28,405 nucleotides of DNA from positions 1-28,405 of the forward strand of contig JAEWGM010000027.1 of assembly GCA_023388315.1 (NCBI GenBank), in the 5' to 3' direction. Source of the stretch: Bacteroidota bacterium (GTDB lineage Bacteria > Bacteroidota > Bacteroidia > Bacteroidales > Dysgonomonadaceae). A program made the position numbers and the translations under genes. This document shows, piece after piece, positions 8,739 through 15,956 of this stretch. Numbering within the stretch: the stretch's first letter is position 1; each line of letters begins with the position of its first letter. Below the pieces are notes generated by a model. That model did not search any database. It was not told where the DNA came from and was given only the letters and a program-made list of their open reading frames with translations.

Positions 8739-10256
8739 ATGTTTACACAACAGGATTTGGATTTATTGCAAGAGAAGCAAATATCGCTTTCGGAAATTGA
8801 AAAACAACTCAATTATTTTAAATCAGGCTTCCCTTATTTGCAAATTGTTGACGCGGCATCAACAAAAAAAGGAATTCTGAAGATTTCCGAAGAGGAGGAG
8901 AAAACCTATTTAAACGCGTGGGATAATTATCTGAAAACCGATAAAAAAGTAACCAAATTTGTGCCGGCTTCAGGCGCGGCCAGCCGTATGTTTAAAGATT
9001 TGTTTTCTTTTTTAGATGCCGAATACGATACGCCAACCACCGATTTCGAAAAAACATTCTTCGCCCATATTCGCCAATTCGCGTTTTATGAAGTGTTAGA
9101 CAAAGCGTGCGAAGAAATGTACGGCGAGGATGTTGCATCGTTGTGTGCCAAGAATAGGCATAAAGATGTGATTTTTGCTTTGCTGGATGGCAGCGGGCTC
9201 AACTACGGTTATAAACCCAAAGGCTTGTTGCTTTTCCACAAATATCCCGAAGGAAACCGCACACCCGTGGGCGAGCATTTAACCGAAAGCACTTATTACG
9301 CCAAAGACAAAAATAACGAGGTGAATTTGCATTTCACCGTCTCAGCAGAACATAAAGAGCTGATTGAGTTGCTGGTTGCTGCCCGCAAACTGGGATATGA
9401 ATTGAAACTCAATGCCGATTTTTTGGTTACATACAGTATTCAGAAACCCAGCACCGATACCATTGCCGCCGATATGAATAATGAGCCGTTTCGCGATGAA
9501 GATGGTTCGCTCCTGTTTCGTCCGGGTGGGCACGGCGCCTTAATTGAAAACCTGAACGACATTGACTCAGACATTATTTTCATTAAAAATATCGATAATG
9601 TAGTGCCCGATCGTTTGAAAGAAGACGAAGCGCACTATAAGAAACTCTTGGCGGGTGTGTTGGTTGAAATGCAGCAGCGTGCATTCAACTACTTGCAAAA
9701 ACTGGAGTCGGAGAATACCTCTGCCGAAGATTTGGCGGAAATGTTGGCGTTTACCGAGGACGAATTATCCATTTCGCACCCCGAAACGTTCAAAACCGAT
9801 GAGGAAGTCAAAGATTACCTCGTTGCCAAACTCGACCGCCCTTTCCGCGTGTGCGGTATGGTGAAAAACGTGGGCGAACCCGGCGGCGGCCCATTTATCG
9901 TGCGCAACCCCGATGGCACGGCCTCGCCGCAGATTCTGGAAAGCTCCCAAATTGATAAAAACGACACCAAAGCGATGGACGCTTTCAAACACGGCTCCCA
10001 TTTTAACCCGGTGGACTTGGTTTGCGGAGTGAAATGCTACAAAAACAATAAATTCGATTTAACAAAGTTCGTGGACAAAAACACCGGCTTTATCTCGCAA
10101 AAATCGAAAGGTGGAAAAGAGTTGAAAGCGCTAGAGCTTCCAGGCCTTTGGAACGGCGCGATGAGCGATTGGAACACCGTTTTTGTGGAAGTGCCCATCA
10201 GCACGTTCAATCCCGTGAAAACGGTGAACGATTTGTTGCGGCCCGAACACCAGTAG
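8739..10256 (+). CDS. DUF4301 family protein
   Basis: The 505-residue protein matches my recollection of DUF4301, a family found mainly in Bacteroidota and without an established function. Recognisable stretches are KFVPASGAASRMFKDLFSF near residues 70-90, GLLLFHKYPEGNRTPVGEHL near 165-185, LFRPGGHGALIENLNDIDSD, and VKNVGEPGGGPFIVRNPDG. The GASRMFK segment and the glycine-rich motifs resemble nucleotide-sugar or phosphate-binding loops, but I cannot assign a reaction. No signal peptide or membrane segment is visible, so it is probably cytoplasmic. I chose the ATG at 8739 (MFTQQDL) over the upstream ATG at 8619 because the extra 40 residues look non-coding and overlap the promoter motif. Confidence 0.88.
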   Translation: MFTQQDLDLLQEKQISLSEIEKQLNYFKSGFPYLQIVDAASTKKGILKISEEEEKTYLNAWDNYLKTDKKVTKFVPASGAASRMFKDLFSFLDAEYDTPTTDFEKTFFAHIRQFAFYEVLDKACEEMYGEDVASLCAKNRHKDVIFALLDGSGLNYGYKPKGLLLFHKYPEGNRTPVGEHLTESTYYAKDKNNEVNLHFTVSAEHKELIELLVAARKLGYELKLNADFLVTYSIQKPSTDTIAADMNNEPFRDEDGSLLFRPGGHGALIENLNDIDSDIIFIKNIDNVVPDRLKEDEAHYKKLLAGVLVEMQQRAFNYLQKLESENTSAEDLAEMLAFTEDELSISHPETFKTDEEVKDYLVAKLDRPFRVCGMVKNVGEPGGGPFIVRNPDGTASPQILESSQIDKNDTKAMDAFKHGSHFNPVDLVCGVKCYKNNKFDLTKFVDKNTGFISQKSKGGKELKALELPGLWNGAMSDWNTVFVEVPISTFNPVKTVNDLLRPEHQ

Positions 10257-10339
10257 GGAATTACGATTTCGGATTTGGGATTTCGGATTTTCCACACAAT
10301 ATTTCCATTGAAATTGAGTTATTATGGAAAACAATTGGT

Positions 10340-12322
10340 TTGCGAATAACTCAATTAATATATTTGCTTTTCTTTGTGGGAGCGTTGTTGCTTATGTCCT
10401 GTCAAACTGCGACATTGCACGATGCGCGCGCCCAATATCTTCGTGGTGAATACTTTGCGGCGTCGCAAATATACCGAAACGTTTATCGAAACACAAAACC
10501 CGACGAGCGCCCATTGCGTGGCGTTATCGCTTACGAAATGGCGGAAACCTACCGTCAGCTGAATTACAGTACGCGCGCCGCCACGGCTTATGCCAACGCC
10601 ATCCGATACAATTATCCCGATACATTAATGTATTTGCGGTATGCGCAGATGTTGCACAAAGAAGGCAAATACGCGCAAGCCCAAACGGCGTATGCCGATT
10701 TTCTCTCGATGGACTCAGTGAATTTTTTGGCATTAAATGGATTGAGGGGCGCAAGAAATGCGGAAATGTGGCGAAAAACACCCACAAGATATGTGGTGAA
10801 AAGAATGGATGTGTTGAACTCCAATCGTGCGGAATTTAGCCCGATGTTGGCCGAAAACGATGCCGTTTTGTATTTCACCTCATCGCGGAACGACGCGCGA
10901 GGCGATGTCGTAAGCGCCGTTACAGGGATGAAAAACAACGATTTTTTTCTCGCCAAAAAAAACGACAAAGGTGCGTGGCAAAAAGCCGAAATATTGGATT
11001 GGGAGCTCAATACCGAATTTGATGAAGGCACTCCATCCTTTACTGCCGATGAACAAACAATGTATTACACGTTTAGCCCCGTCAGCGAAAACCAAGCGAC
11101 AACCACACAAATCTACACCTCCAAAAAAGTGGGCGGCAGCTGGACTGCGGGACAAGCGCTTGAAGTGGTGAAGAACGATTCGCTCTCCCTGTTTGCGCAT
11201 CCTGCCGTTTCGCCATCGGGAGACTATCTGTACTTCGTTTCCGATATGCCCGGCGGATACGGTGGAAAAGACATTTGGCGCGCCGGCATTTCAAATGAAA
11301 ACACCGTTCTTTTTGTCGAGAATTTGGGCAACGAAATCAATACACCCGGCGATGAAATGTTTCCGTATATGCGAAACGACAGCACATTGTATTTCTCCTC
11401 CGACGGGCATCCCGGAATGGGCGGGTTGGATATTTTTAAAGCGGTGAAACGTGAAAAATCAAACGACTGGCACATCCAAAACTTGAAATACCCGATGAAT
11501 TCTTCCGCGGATGATTTTGGCATCACCTTTATTCAAAACAAAGAAAGCGGTTTTTTTAGCTCCAATCGCAACGATGCGCGCGGATACGATCATATTTATT
11601 TCTTTGAATATCCCGATGTAAATGTGGTGGTGGAAGGCTTAGCGGTAGATAAAGAAGACACGCTGTTGCCCGGTGTTTCGGTAACGGTTATCGGAACCGA
11701 TGGTTCACAAGAGCATTTCGTAACCGACGAAAAAGGAACCTATCGTTTCCCTGCCGCACGCAACGTGGAATACGTTTTTATGGCTGCCGCCGACGGTTTT
11801 TTGAACATGAAAAAATCGCTTCGCACGGCCCCCGATGAAAAAGACTCCTTATATTACGTTGATTTTGAATTAACGCCCTACAACAAACCCGTTATCTTGG
11901 AAAACATATTCTACGATTTCGACAAAGCCACGCTTCGCCCCGAATCGAAAGAAGAACTCGACGGCCTCATTCTCCTGCTCAACGAAAATCCGGAAATTGC
12001 CATTGAACTTTCCGCACATACCGACCGAAAAGGATCGGAAGAATACAACAACAATCTGTCTTTGCGCCGCGCGCAATCGGTTACGCATTATTTAATCAGT
12101 CAAGGAATAGATGAAGGCCGATTGCAATCAGCCGGTTACGGAAAGTCGCAACCCAAAGCCGTGACAGCAAAAATGGCAGAAAACTTCCCCTTTTTAAGAG
12201 AAGGGGAAGCGCTCACCGAAGAATTCATTGAAACACTGCTTCCCGAAGAACAAGAAGTTGCCGACCAAATAAATCGGCGCACCGAATTTAAAATAATTGA
12301 CACCACTTTTGGATTGTTCTAA
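10340..12322 (+). CDS. porE: PorE-like T9SS outer-membrane lipoprotein (TPR, PD40 propeller, CRD, OmpA-like)
   Basis: Domain order matches PorE of the type IX secretion system: a lipoprotein signal (hydrophobic run ending LLLMSC), TPR-like helices (YLRGEYFAASQIYRNVYR; YAQAQTAYADFLSMD), PD40/WD40-like beta-propeller repeats (RAEFSPMLAENDAVLYFTSS and three or more similar blades), a carboxypeptidase-regulatory-like domain (GLAVDKEDTLLPGVSVTVIG), and a C-terminal OmpA/MotB peptidoglycan-binding domain (FYDFDKATLRPESKEELDG; LSAHTDRKGSEEYNNNLS). It should anchor the secretion machinery between outer membrane and peptidoglycan. The start is uncertain. In-frame ATGs are either at 10148, inside the DUF4301 gene, or too late at MSC. 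TTG at 10340 gives MRITQLIYLLFFVGALLLMSC split around an ideal signal and about 660 residues. It follows the DUF4301 stop by about 80 bases. Confidence 0.85.
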   Translation: MRITQLIYLLFFVGALLLMSCQTATLHDARAQYLRGEYFAASQIYRNVYRNTKPDERPLRGVIAYEMAETYRQLNYSTRAATAYANAIRYNYPDTLMYLRYAQMLHKEGKYAQAQTAYADFLSMDSVNFLALNGLRGARNAEMWRKTPTRYVVKRMDVLNSNRAEFSPMLAENDAVLYFTSSRNDARGDVVSAVTGMKNNDFFLAKKNDKGAWQKAEILDWELNTEFDEGTPSFTADEQTMYYTFSPVSENQATTTQIYTSKKVGGSWTAGQALEVVKNDSLSLFAHPAVSPSGDYLYFVSDMPGGYGGKDIWRAGISNENTVLFVENLGNEINTPGDEMFPYMRNDSTLYFSSDGHPGMGGLDIFKAVKREKSNDWHIQNLKYPMNSSADDFGITFIQNKESGFFSSNRNDARGYDHIYFFEYPDVNVVVEGLAVDKEDTLLPGVSVTVIGTDGSQEHFVTDEKGTYRFPAARNVEYVFMAAADGFLNMKKSLRTAPDEKDSLYYVDFELTPYNKPVILENIFYDFDKATLRPESKEELDGLILLLNENPEIAIELSAHTDRKGSEEYNNNLSLRRAQSVTHYLISQGIDEGRLQSAGYGKSQPKAVTAKMAENFPFLREGEALTEEFIETLLPEEQEVADQINRRTEFKIIDTTFGLF

Positions 12323-12344
12323 TCCGTTTTTTTGTGTAAATTTG
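12313..12344 (+). promoter_or_regulatory. Promoter for cbpA (ATTG, 20 bases, TAAATTTG)
   Basis: ATTG at 12313-12316, a spacer of exactly 20 bases, and TAAATTTG at 12337-12344 match the Bacteroidota -33/-7 arrangement well. The -7 element lies 22 bases before the cbpA ATG. The -33 half overlaps the last codons of the PorE-like gene, so cbpA-cbpM can be expressed independently. Confidence 0.65.
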
Positions 12345-12366
12345 TCATCACTATACGTGAAGAAAA

Positions 12367-13287
12367 ATGGCATATATTGATTATTACAACATATTGGGTG
12401 TCGCGAAAAACGCGTCGGCCGACGAGATAAAAAAAGCATATCGCAAATTGGCCCGCAAGTTGCATCCCGACTTAAACCCAAACGATAAAGACGCGCAACG
12501 CAAGTTTCAGCAACTCAACGAAGCCAACGAGGTATTGAGCGACCCCGAAAAGCGCGCCAAGTATGACAAATATGGCGAAAACTGGAAGCACGGCGAAGAA
12601 TACGAAAAAGCGCAGCAACAATATCAGCAGCAGCGTCAATGGGGTGGCGCGCAAGGCGGACAAACGTTCTACACCGAAGGCGATTTTTCGGATGCCGATT
12701 TTTCCGATTTTTTCCATTCTATGTTTGGCAGCGGTTTTACGCAACGGCAAAGCGGGCGCGCCAACCGCAAATTTAAAGGCGGCGATTTTCAGGCCGAGCT
12801 GCATTTAACGCTTCGGCAGGCGATGCACACGCACAAACAAGAATTGTCTTTAGACGGAAAGAAAATTCGCATTACTATCCCCGCCGGAGTGGCAGACGGA
12901 CAAAAAATAAAGCTGGCCGGTTACGGACAGCCCGGCGTAAACGGCGGCCCCAACGGCGATTTGTACATCACCTTCGTTATTGAGGAAGACCCCGTGTTCA
13001 AGCGTTTGGGCAACGACCTCCACACGCAAGCATCGGTTGATTTGTACACCGCGGTGTTAGGCGGTGAAGTGAACGTCAATACCATCGACGGGCAAGTGAA
13101 AATGAACATAAAACCCGGCACGCAACCCGATGCCAAACTGCGACTGAAAGGAAAAGGCTTTCCAGTGTACAAAGAAGATGGGCGTTACGGCGATTTGTAT
13201 GTGACGTTGAAAATGACGATTCCGGAGCATCTTTCCGAAAAAGAAAAAACTTTATTTACCGAATTATCAAACATTAGAAAACAATGA
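12367..13287 (+). CDS. cbpA: CbpA-type J-domain co-chaperone
   Basis: The 306-residue protein has an N-terminal J domain (residues 1-70) with the invariant HPD at 33-35 (RKLHPDLNPN), which stimulates Hsp70 ATP hydrolysis. A Gln/Gly-rich linker (about 75-100) and two C-terminal DnaJ substrate-binding beta domains (about 130-300; IRITIPAGVADGQKIKLAGYG, LRLKGKGFPVYKEDGRYGDL) follow. The four CxxCxGxG zinc-binding repeats of DnaJ are absent, so it is a class B/CbpA-like J-protein. It overlaps cbpM by 4 bases, the standard arrangement for CbpA and its modulator. The natural partner in the window is DnaK. DNA binding, known for E. coli CbpA, is only a possibility here. Confidence 0.95.
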   Translation: MAYIDYYNILGVAKNASADEIKKAYRKLARKLHPDLNPNDKDAQRKFQQLNEANEVLSDPEKRAKYDKYGENWKHGEEYEKAQQQYQQQRQWGGAQGGQTFYTEGDFSDADFSDFFHSMFGSGFTQRQSGRANRKFKGGDFQAELHLTLRQAMHTHKQELSLDGKKIRITIPAGVADGQKIKLAGYGQPGVNGGPNGDLYITFVIEEDPVFKRLGNDLHTQASVDLYTAVLGGEVNVNTIDGQVKMNIKPGTQPDAKLRLKGKGFPVYKEDGRYGDLYVTLKMTIPEHLSEKEKTLFTELSNIRKQ

Positions 13288-13577
13288 GCGAAAAAAGATT
13301 ATTATACAGCGAATGTTTGAAAATATACCAAGTGGAGGAGACTTTTATTGAGTCGCTGCACGATTCCGGCCTCATTCACCTCATTGATTCTGAGGAGCAA
13401 CGGTTTATTGAATACGACGATTTAGCCGATTTGGAACAATTCGTTCGTTGGTACAACGATATGGATATCAATGTTCAAGGCATTGAGGCGTTGTATCATA
13501 TGCTCGGGCGTGTGCGCTCTTTGCAATCCGAAATTGATCAGTTGCGAAACGAGTTGAGGTTTTATCGTTCGTTGTGA
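13284..13577 (+). CDS. cbpM: CbpM-like chaperone modulator
   Basis: This 97-residue protein starts in an ATGA overlap with cbpA. It has the compact CbpM/MerR-like fold: LYSECLKIYQVEETFIESLHDSG, then LIHLIDSEEQRFIEYDDLADL with the winged-helix-like segment, and a C-terminal helix (LQSEIDQLRNELRFYRSL) with coiled-coil character. CbpM binds the J domain of CbpA and restrains its action on DnaK. The gene order and translational coupling support the call more strongly than individual residues do. Confidence 0.88.
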   Translation: MSEKRLLYSECLKIYQVEETFIESLHDSGLIHLIDSEEQRFIEYDDLADLEQFVRWYNDMDINVQGIEALYHMLGRVRSLQSEIDQLRNELRFYRSL

Positions 13578-13690
13578 AATGCGAGATTGATTTGCAGAAG
13601 AGAATTGGCAACCTGATTTTTTTCAATAATAGACTGTAGTTCAGGGAGAAATTCAATTAAATGCTGATGCGTATCAATTTGGACAAATCG
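13562..13690 (-). pseudogene. Possible C-terminal gene fragment facing cbpM
   Basis: On the minus strand an open frame ends with TAA at 13562-13564, overlapping the last codons of cbpM. It reads VQIDTHQHLIEFLPELQSI followed by IEKNQVANSLLQINLAFHNER. The segment has the look of a real amphipathic C-terminus. Upstream the frame runs straight into the hairpin-repeat remnant, with no start codon I can support. It may be the tail of a gene whose front was lost when the repeats arrived. I do not recognise the family and cannot exclude chance. Confidence 0.25.
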
Positions 13691-13760
13691 CAAGCCTGAA
13701 AACGTGAAACGTTGGATGGTGAGATTTCCCAAAGGCCAAGCCCTGAAAGGGCGAAATATT
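13685..13760 (+). repeat. Decayed right-hand portion of the transposase-flanking module
   Basis: This stretch repeats the right end of the full modules, from AAATCGCAAGCCTG to GCCCTGAAAGGGCGAAA plus TATT. Relative to the 89-base block at 14661-14749 it lacks 20 bases in one clean piece, removing the right arm of one hairpin and the left arm of the next (69 bases remain from 13692). Several point changes have also accumulated. It is followed by 45 unrelated bases (13761-13805) and then a full module, as though a transposase gene once sat between them. Confidence 0.75.
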
Positions 13761-13805
13761 ACACTGGATGACTGTTTTACAGTTCGATTGTTTATTGTTT
13801 TTAAA

Positions 13806-14044
13806 GATTAAAACGTCCTTTCAGGACTTGAATAGCTATATTAACTCCACCCAACGTTTTACGTTGGGCTGAATTAGGCCGGGCTTTCAGCCCTAGATTG
13901 TTCTATTATTGGTATATTGCAACTTTAAAAAATAGATATTGTTGGTTTGAAACACAAGCCTGAAAGGCTTATTTATGTTAGCCCAACGTGCAACGTTGGG
14001 TGGTGGGATTTCCCCAAAAACAAGCCCTGAAAGGGCGAAATATT
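13806..14044 (+). repeat. Upstream copy of six-hairpin module flanking the transposase
   Basis: The unit of about 239 bases contains six short hairpins: GTCCT-ttc-AGGAC (13815-13827), CCCAACGT-ttt-ACGTTGGG (13850-13868), GGGCT-ttc-AGCCC (13881-13893), AAGCCT-gaa-AGGCTT (13956-13970), CCCAACGT-gca-ACGTTGGG (13982-14000) and GCCCT-gaa-AGGGC (14024-14036). All have 3-base loops. The last 89 bases (13956-14044) differ from the downstream copy at only two positions, and the first 22 bases from 13814 are identical. It ends one base before the transposase ATG. Confidence 0.9.
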
Positions 14045-14045
14045 A

Positions 14046-14507
14046 ATGAATATGGCTCAATCGTTGTCACAATTATACGTTCATATTATTTTTCGCATAA
14101 AGACAACCAGTGTGCCCATTCGAGAGCAAGAGGCTGACGAACTATACGCATACATCGGTTCAATAATAAAAAGCCAACAATCCATTCCCATAATCATCAA
14201 TGGTGTCGGCGACCACATTCATATATTGTGCATTTTGTCCAAAAATGTGGCGTTGGCGGATTTGTTGGAAGATGTGAAAAAGTACAGCAGTGGATGGATA
14301 AAAACGAAAGATAATTATTACAAAACGTTTGCTTGGCAGGGAGGATATGGCGGTTTTTCTGTGAGCCCATCTATTTGCGAGAAAACGAAGAAATATATAA
14401 TGAATCAGAAAGAACACCACAAAAAAGTGTCGTTCAAAGATGAATATTTGTTGTTTTTAAAGGAATATGGAATTGAATATGATGAAACCTATTTGTGGAG
14501 GGATTAA
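14046..14507 (+). CDS. REP-associated-type Y1 (HUH) transposase, IS200/IS605 superfamily
   Basis: The 153-residue protein is a single-domain Y1 transposase. It begins MAQSLSQLYVHIIFRIK, has the HUH metal-binding motif as HIH in GVGDHIHILCIL (about residues 55-66), and the catalytic tyrosine is expected in KKYIMNQKEHHKK (about residues 113-125). Such enzymes nick and rejoin single-stranded DNA at hairpins. The start may be ATG 14046 or the in-frame ATG two codons later. Both sides carry the same multi-hairpin module, and the downstream module begins at the stop codon itself. No TnpB or second ORF accompanies it. That combination favours a RAYT-like domesticated or REP-mobilising transposase over an ordinary IS200 element. 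The assignment between these two is inference. Confidence 0.88.
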   Translation: MNMAQSLSQLYVHIIFRIKTTSVPIREQEADELYAYIGSIIKSQQSIPIIINGVGDHIHILCILSKNVALADLLEDVKKYSSGWIKTKDNYYKTFAWQGGYGGFSVSPSICEKTKKYIMNQKEHHKKVSFKDEYLLFLKEYGIEYDETYLWRD

Positions 14508-14749
14508 ATCGTCCTTTCAGGACTTGAATAGACAATTATACCAACTCAACCCAACGTTTCACGTTGGGCTGAATTAAAGTCGGGCTTTCAGCCCTGAATT
14601 GCCCTAATACTGGTATGTTGCATTTTTTTAATAAATAGATAATTGTCTTTTTGAAATCGCAAGCCTGAAAGGCTTATCTATGTTAGCCCAACGTGCAACG
14701 TTGGGTGGTGGGATTTCCCCAAAAACAAGCCCTGAAGGGGCGAAATATT
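14502..14749 (+). repeat. Downstream copy of six-hairpin module
   Basis: This is a direct repeat of the unit at 13806-14044, with the same order of six triloop hairpins and the same orientation. It begins at the transposase stop codon (GATTAAATCGTCC against GATTAAAACGTCC upstream) and ends in GCCCTGAAGGGGCGAAA plus TATT. The left 22 bases from 14510 and the right 89 bases are almost unchanged from the upstream copy, while the middle, around 14600-14655, has drifted and gained a few bases. Confidence 0.9.
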
Positions 14750-14777
14750 TAGTCAGTGTGCATAACAAAAAAGAAAT

Positions 14778-14993
14778 ATGGAAGCAATAAAAATTGAAAT
14801 ATTAAATCCAAAAGTCCTGCGTTTAATTGAAGGTATGCAGGATTTAAATCTAATTAGAATAAGTGAAAAACAAGACTCAAAATTGAAATCTTATCTAAAA
14901 AAAATGAGAGTCAATGCTGCATCTGCACCTGGATTAGATGAAATTACAGATGTGGTAAAAGAAGCAAGAGCGGAACGATATGAGAAAAAATAA
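14778..14993 (+). CDS. Antitoxin-like small protein
   Basis: This 71-residue basic, helical protein begins MEAIKIEILNPKVLRLIEGMQ and ends VVKEARAERYEKK, with SYLKKMRVNAASAPGLDEI in between. It resembles the small antitoxin partners encoded just before COG1569-type PIN toxins in Bacteroidota and cyanobacteria; this is from memory of the family pattern, not a search. The gene following it overlaps its stop codon but is only 24 codons long and looks like a collapsed toxin. If so, this is an orphan antitoxin. It lies just after the second hairpin module, so the accessory block includes both. Confidence 0.6.
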   Translation: MEAIKIEILNPKVLRLIEGMQDLNLIRISEKQDSKLKSYLKKMRVNAASAPGLDEITDVVKEARAERYEKK

Positions 14994-15054
14994 GCCATTT
15001 GGAAAAGTTAAAATAATTATCATAGCTGAGTTTTTAAAACAGTTTAGCGAATGA
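14980..15054 (+). pseudogene. Collapsed toxin ORF (PIN-type remnant, inferred)
   Basis: An ATG at 14980 overlaps the end of the antitoxin-like gene, in the usual coupled layout of toxin-antitoxin pairs. The frame reads MRKNKPFGKVKIIII then AEFLKQFSE and stops at 15052-15054. The opening MRKNKPF looks like the start of a PIN-family toxin. The second half resembles a strand-helix (KII..EFL..F) normally found about 45 residues further on, after the DTN active-site strand. An internal deletion joining the two is the simplest reading. The remnant stop overlaps the porD start codon (ATGA). Confidence 0.4.
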
Positions 15055-15953
15055 AAAAAATCACCCTTATCTTCCTTCTTTCCATCCTCACACTCCCTGT
15101 TTTTTCGCAGGAACTCAACGCCACGGTCACCGTGAATGCGTCGAAGGTGCAGGGTACAAACCGTGCGCTGTTTACTTCTATGGAACAGGCGTTGCGCACG
15201 TTTATCAACGACCGGAAATGGACGAATTCCGAATTTCGTACCAACGAACGCATTCAATGCAACTTCACGTTGGTAATAAACGAAAGGCTTTCTGATAATT
15301 CTTTTGCTGGAGAACTGCAAATCCAATCGCAACGCCCGGTTTACAACGCATCCTATACAACTACGTTGTTAAATTACCGTGACACGCAACTCGATTTTGA
15401 ATTTATGGAATATCAACCGCTGGAGTTCGATTTGAACAATATCAGGGGAAATCTTGAAGCTACGATCGCGTTTTATGTGTATCTGATTTTGGGGCTTGAT
15501 TTCGATTCTATGTCGCCCTTGGGTGGCACCCCTTATTTTCAACAAATGCAACAAATTGCTACTCACGTGCAGCCAAACGGCTGGAGAGGATGGGAATCGT
15601 TTGGCACGCAACGAAACCGATTCGCGCTGGCAACCGCGTTTAACGACGCGTCGCAACAGCCGTTCCGTGAAATGTGGTACACCTATCATCGCCTTGGATT
15701 GGATGAAATGGCGGATAACCATGCGCTTGCGCGCGAAAAGATAGCTGCGGCCATTCCCGTGGTTTCGTCGCTTCACGAGCGGCGTCCCACGTCGGTGTTG
15801 ATTACGCTATTCGGCGATACCAAACTCGATGAACTGGCGAACATTTATTCCCAAGCAACCGCCGCGGAAAAGCAACAAGCATACACCGCGCTTCGCGCTA
15901 TTTATCCCACCCAAAATTTGGTGCTCAACAAAATAAGACAAACCAACAGATAA
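15051..15953 (+). CDS. porD: Type IX secretion system protein PorD (DUF4835)
   Basis: This 300-residue secreted protein has a signal peptide MKKITLIFLLSILTLPVFSQ cleaved before ELNATV. The mature part carries DUF4835 features: NRALFTSMEQALRTFINDRKW near residues 35-57, LLNYRDTQLDFEFMEYQPLEF, and FYVYLILGLDFDSMSPLGG near residues 142-160, with NGWRGWESFGTQRNR following. PorD is required for gliding/secretion through T9SS in studied Bacteroidota, but its exact role in the machine is unclear. It is followed 3 bases later by recN, an order conserved in the phylum. Its start overlaps the remnant toxin ORF, so the accessory insertion lies immediately upstream and may have replaced the original promoter. 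Confidence 0.92.
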   Translation: MKKITLIFLLSILTLPVFSQELNATVTVNASKVQGTNRALFTSMEQALRTFINDRKWTNSEFRTNERIQCNFTLVINERLSDNSFAGELQIQSQRPVYNASYTTTLLNYRDTQLDFEFMEYQPLEFDLNNIRGNLEATIAFYVYLILGLDFDSMSPLGGTPYFQQMQQIATHVQPNGWRGWESFGTQRNRFALATAFNDASQQPFREMWYTYHRLGLDEMADNHALAREKIAAAIPVVSSLHERRPTSVLITLFGDTKLDELANIYSQATAAEKQQAYTALRAIYPTQNLVLNKIRQTNR

Positions 15954-15956
15954 CGC

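Noticed and set aside
10148..10339. In-frame extension of the PorE-like protein from ATG 10148
   Set aside because: It would overlap DUF4301 by 109 bases and place 64 non-coding-looking residues before a clear lipoprotein signal.
14046..14507. Complete IS200/IS605 element with a TnpB-type accessory gene
   Set aside because: Only the single Y1 domain ORF is present; the flanking DNA is the repeated hairpin module, with no second ORF or RNA-guided nuclease gene.
13685..14749. Repeated hairpins as a CRISPR array
   Set aside because: The repeats are not of uniform length with unique spacers, each is a self-complementary hairpin of different sequence, and no cas gene is nearby.
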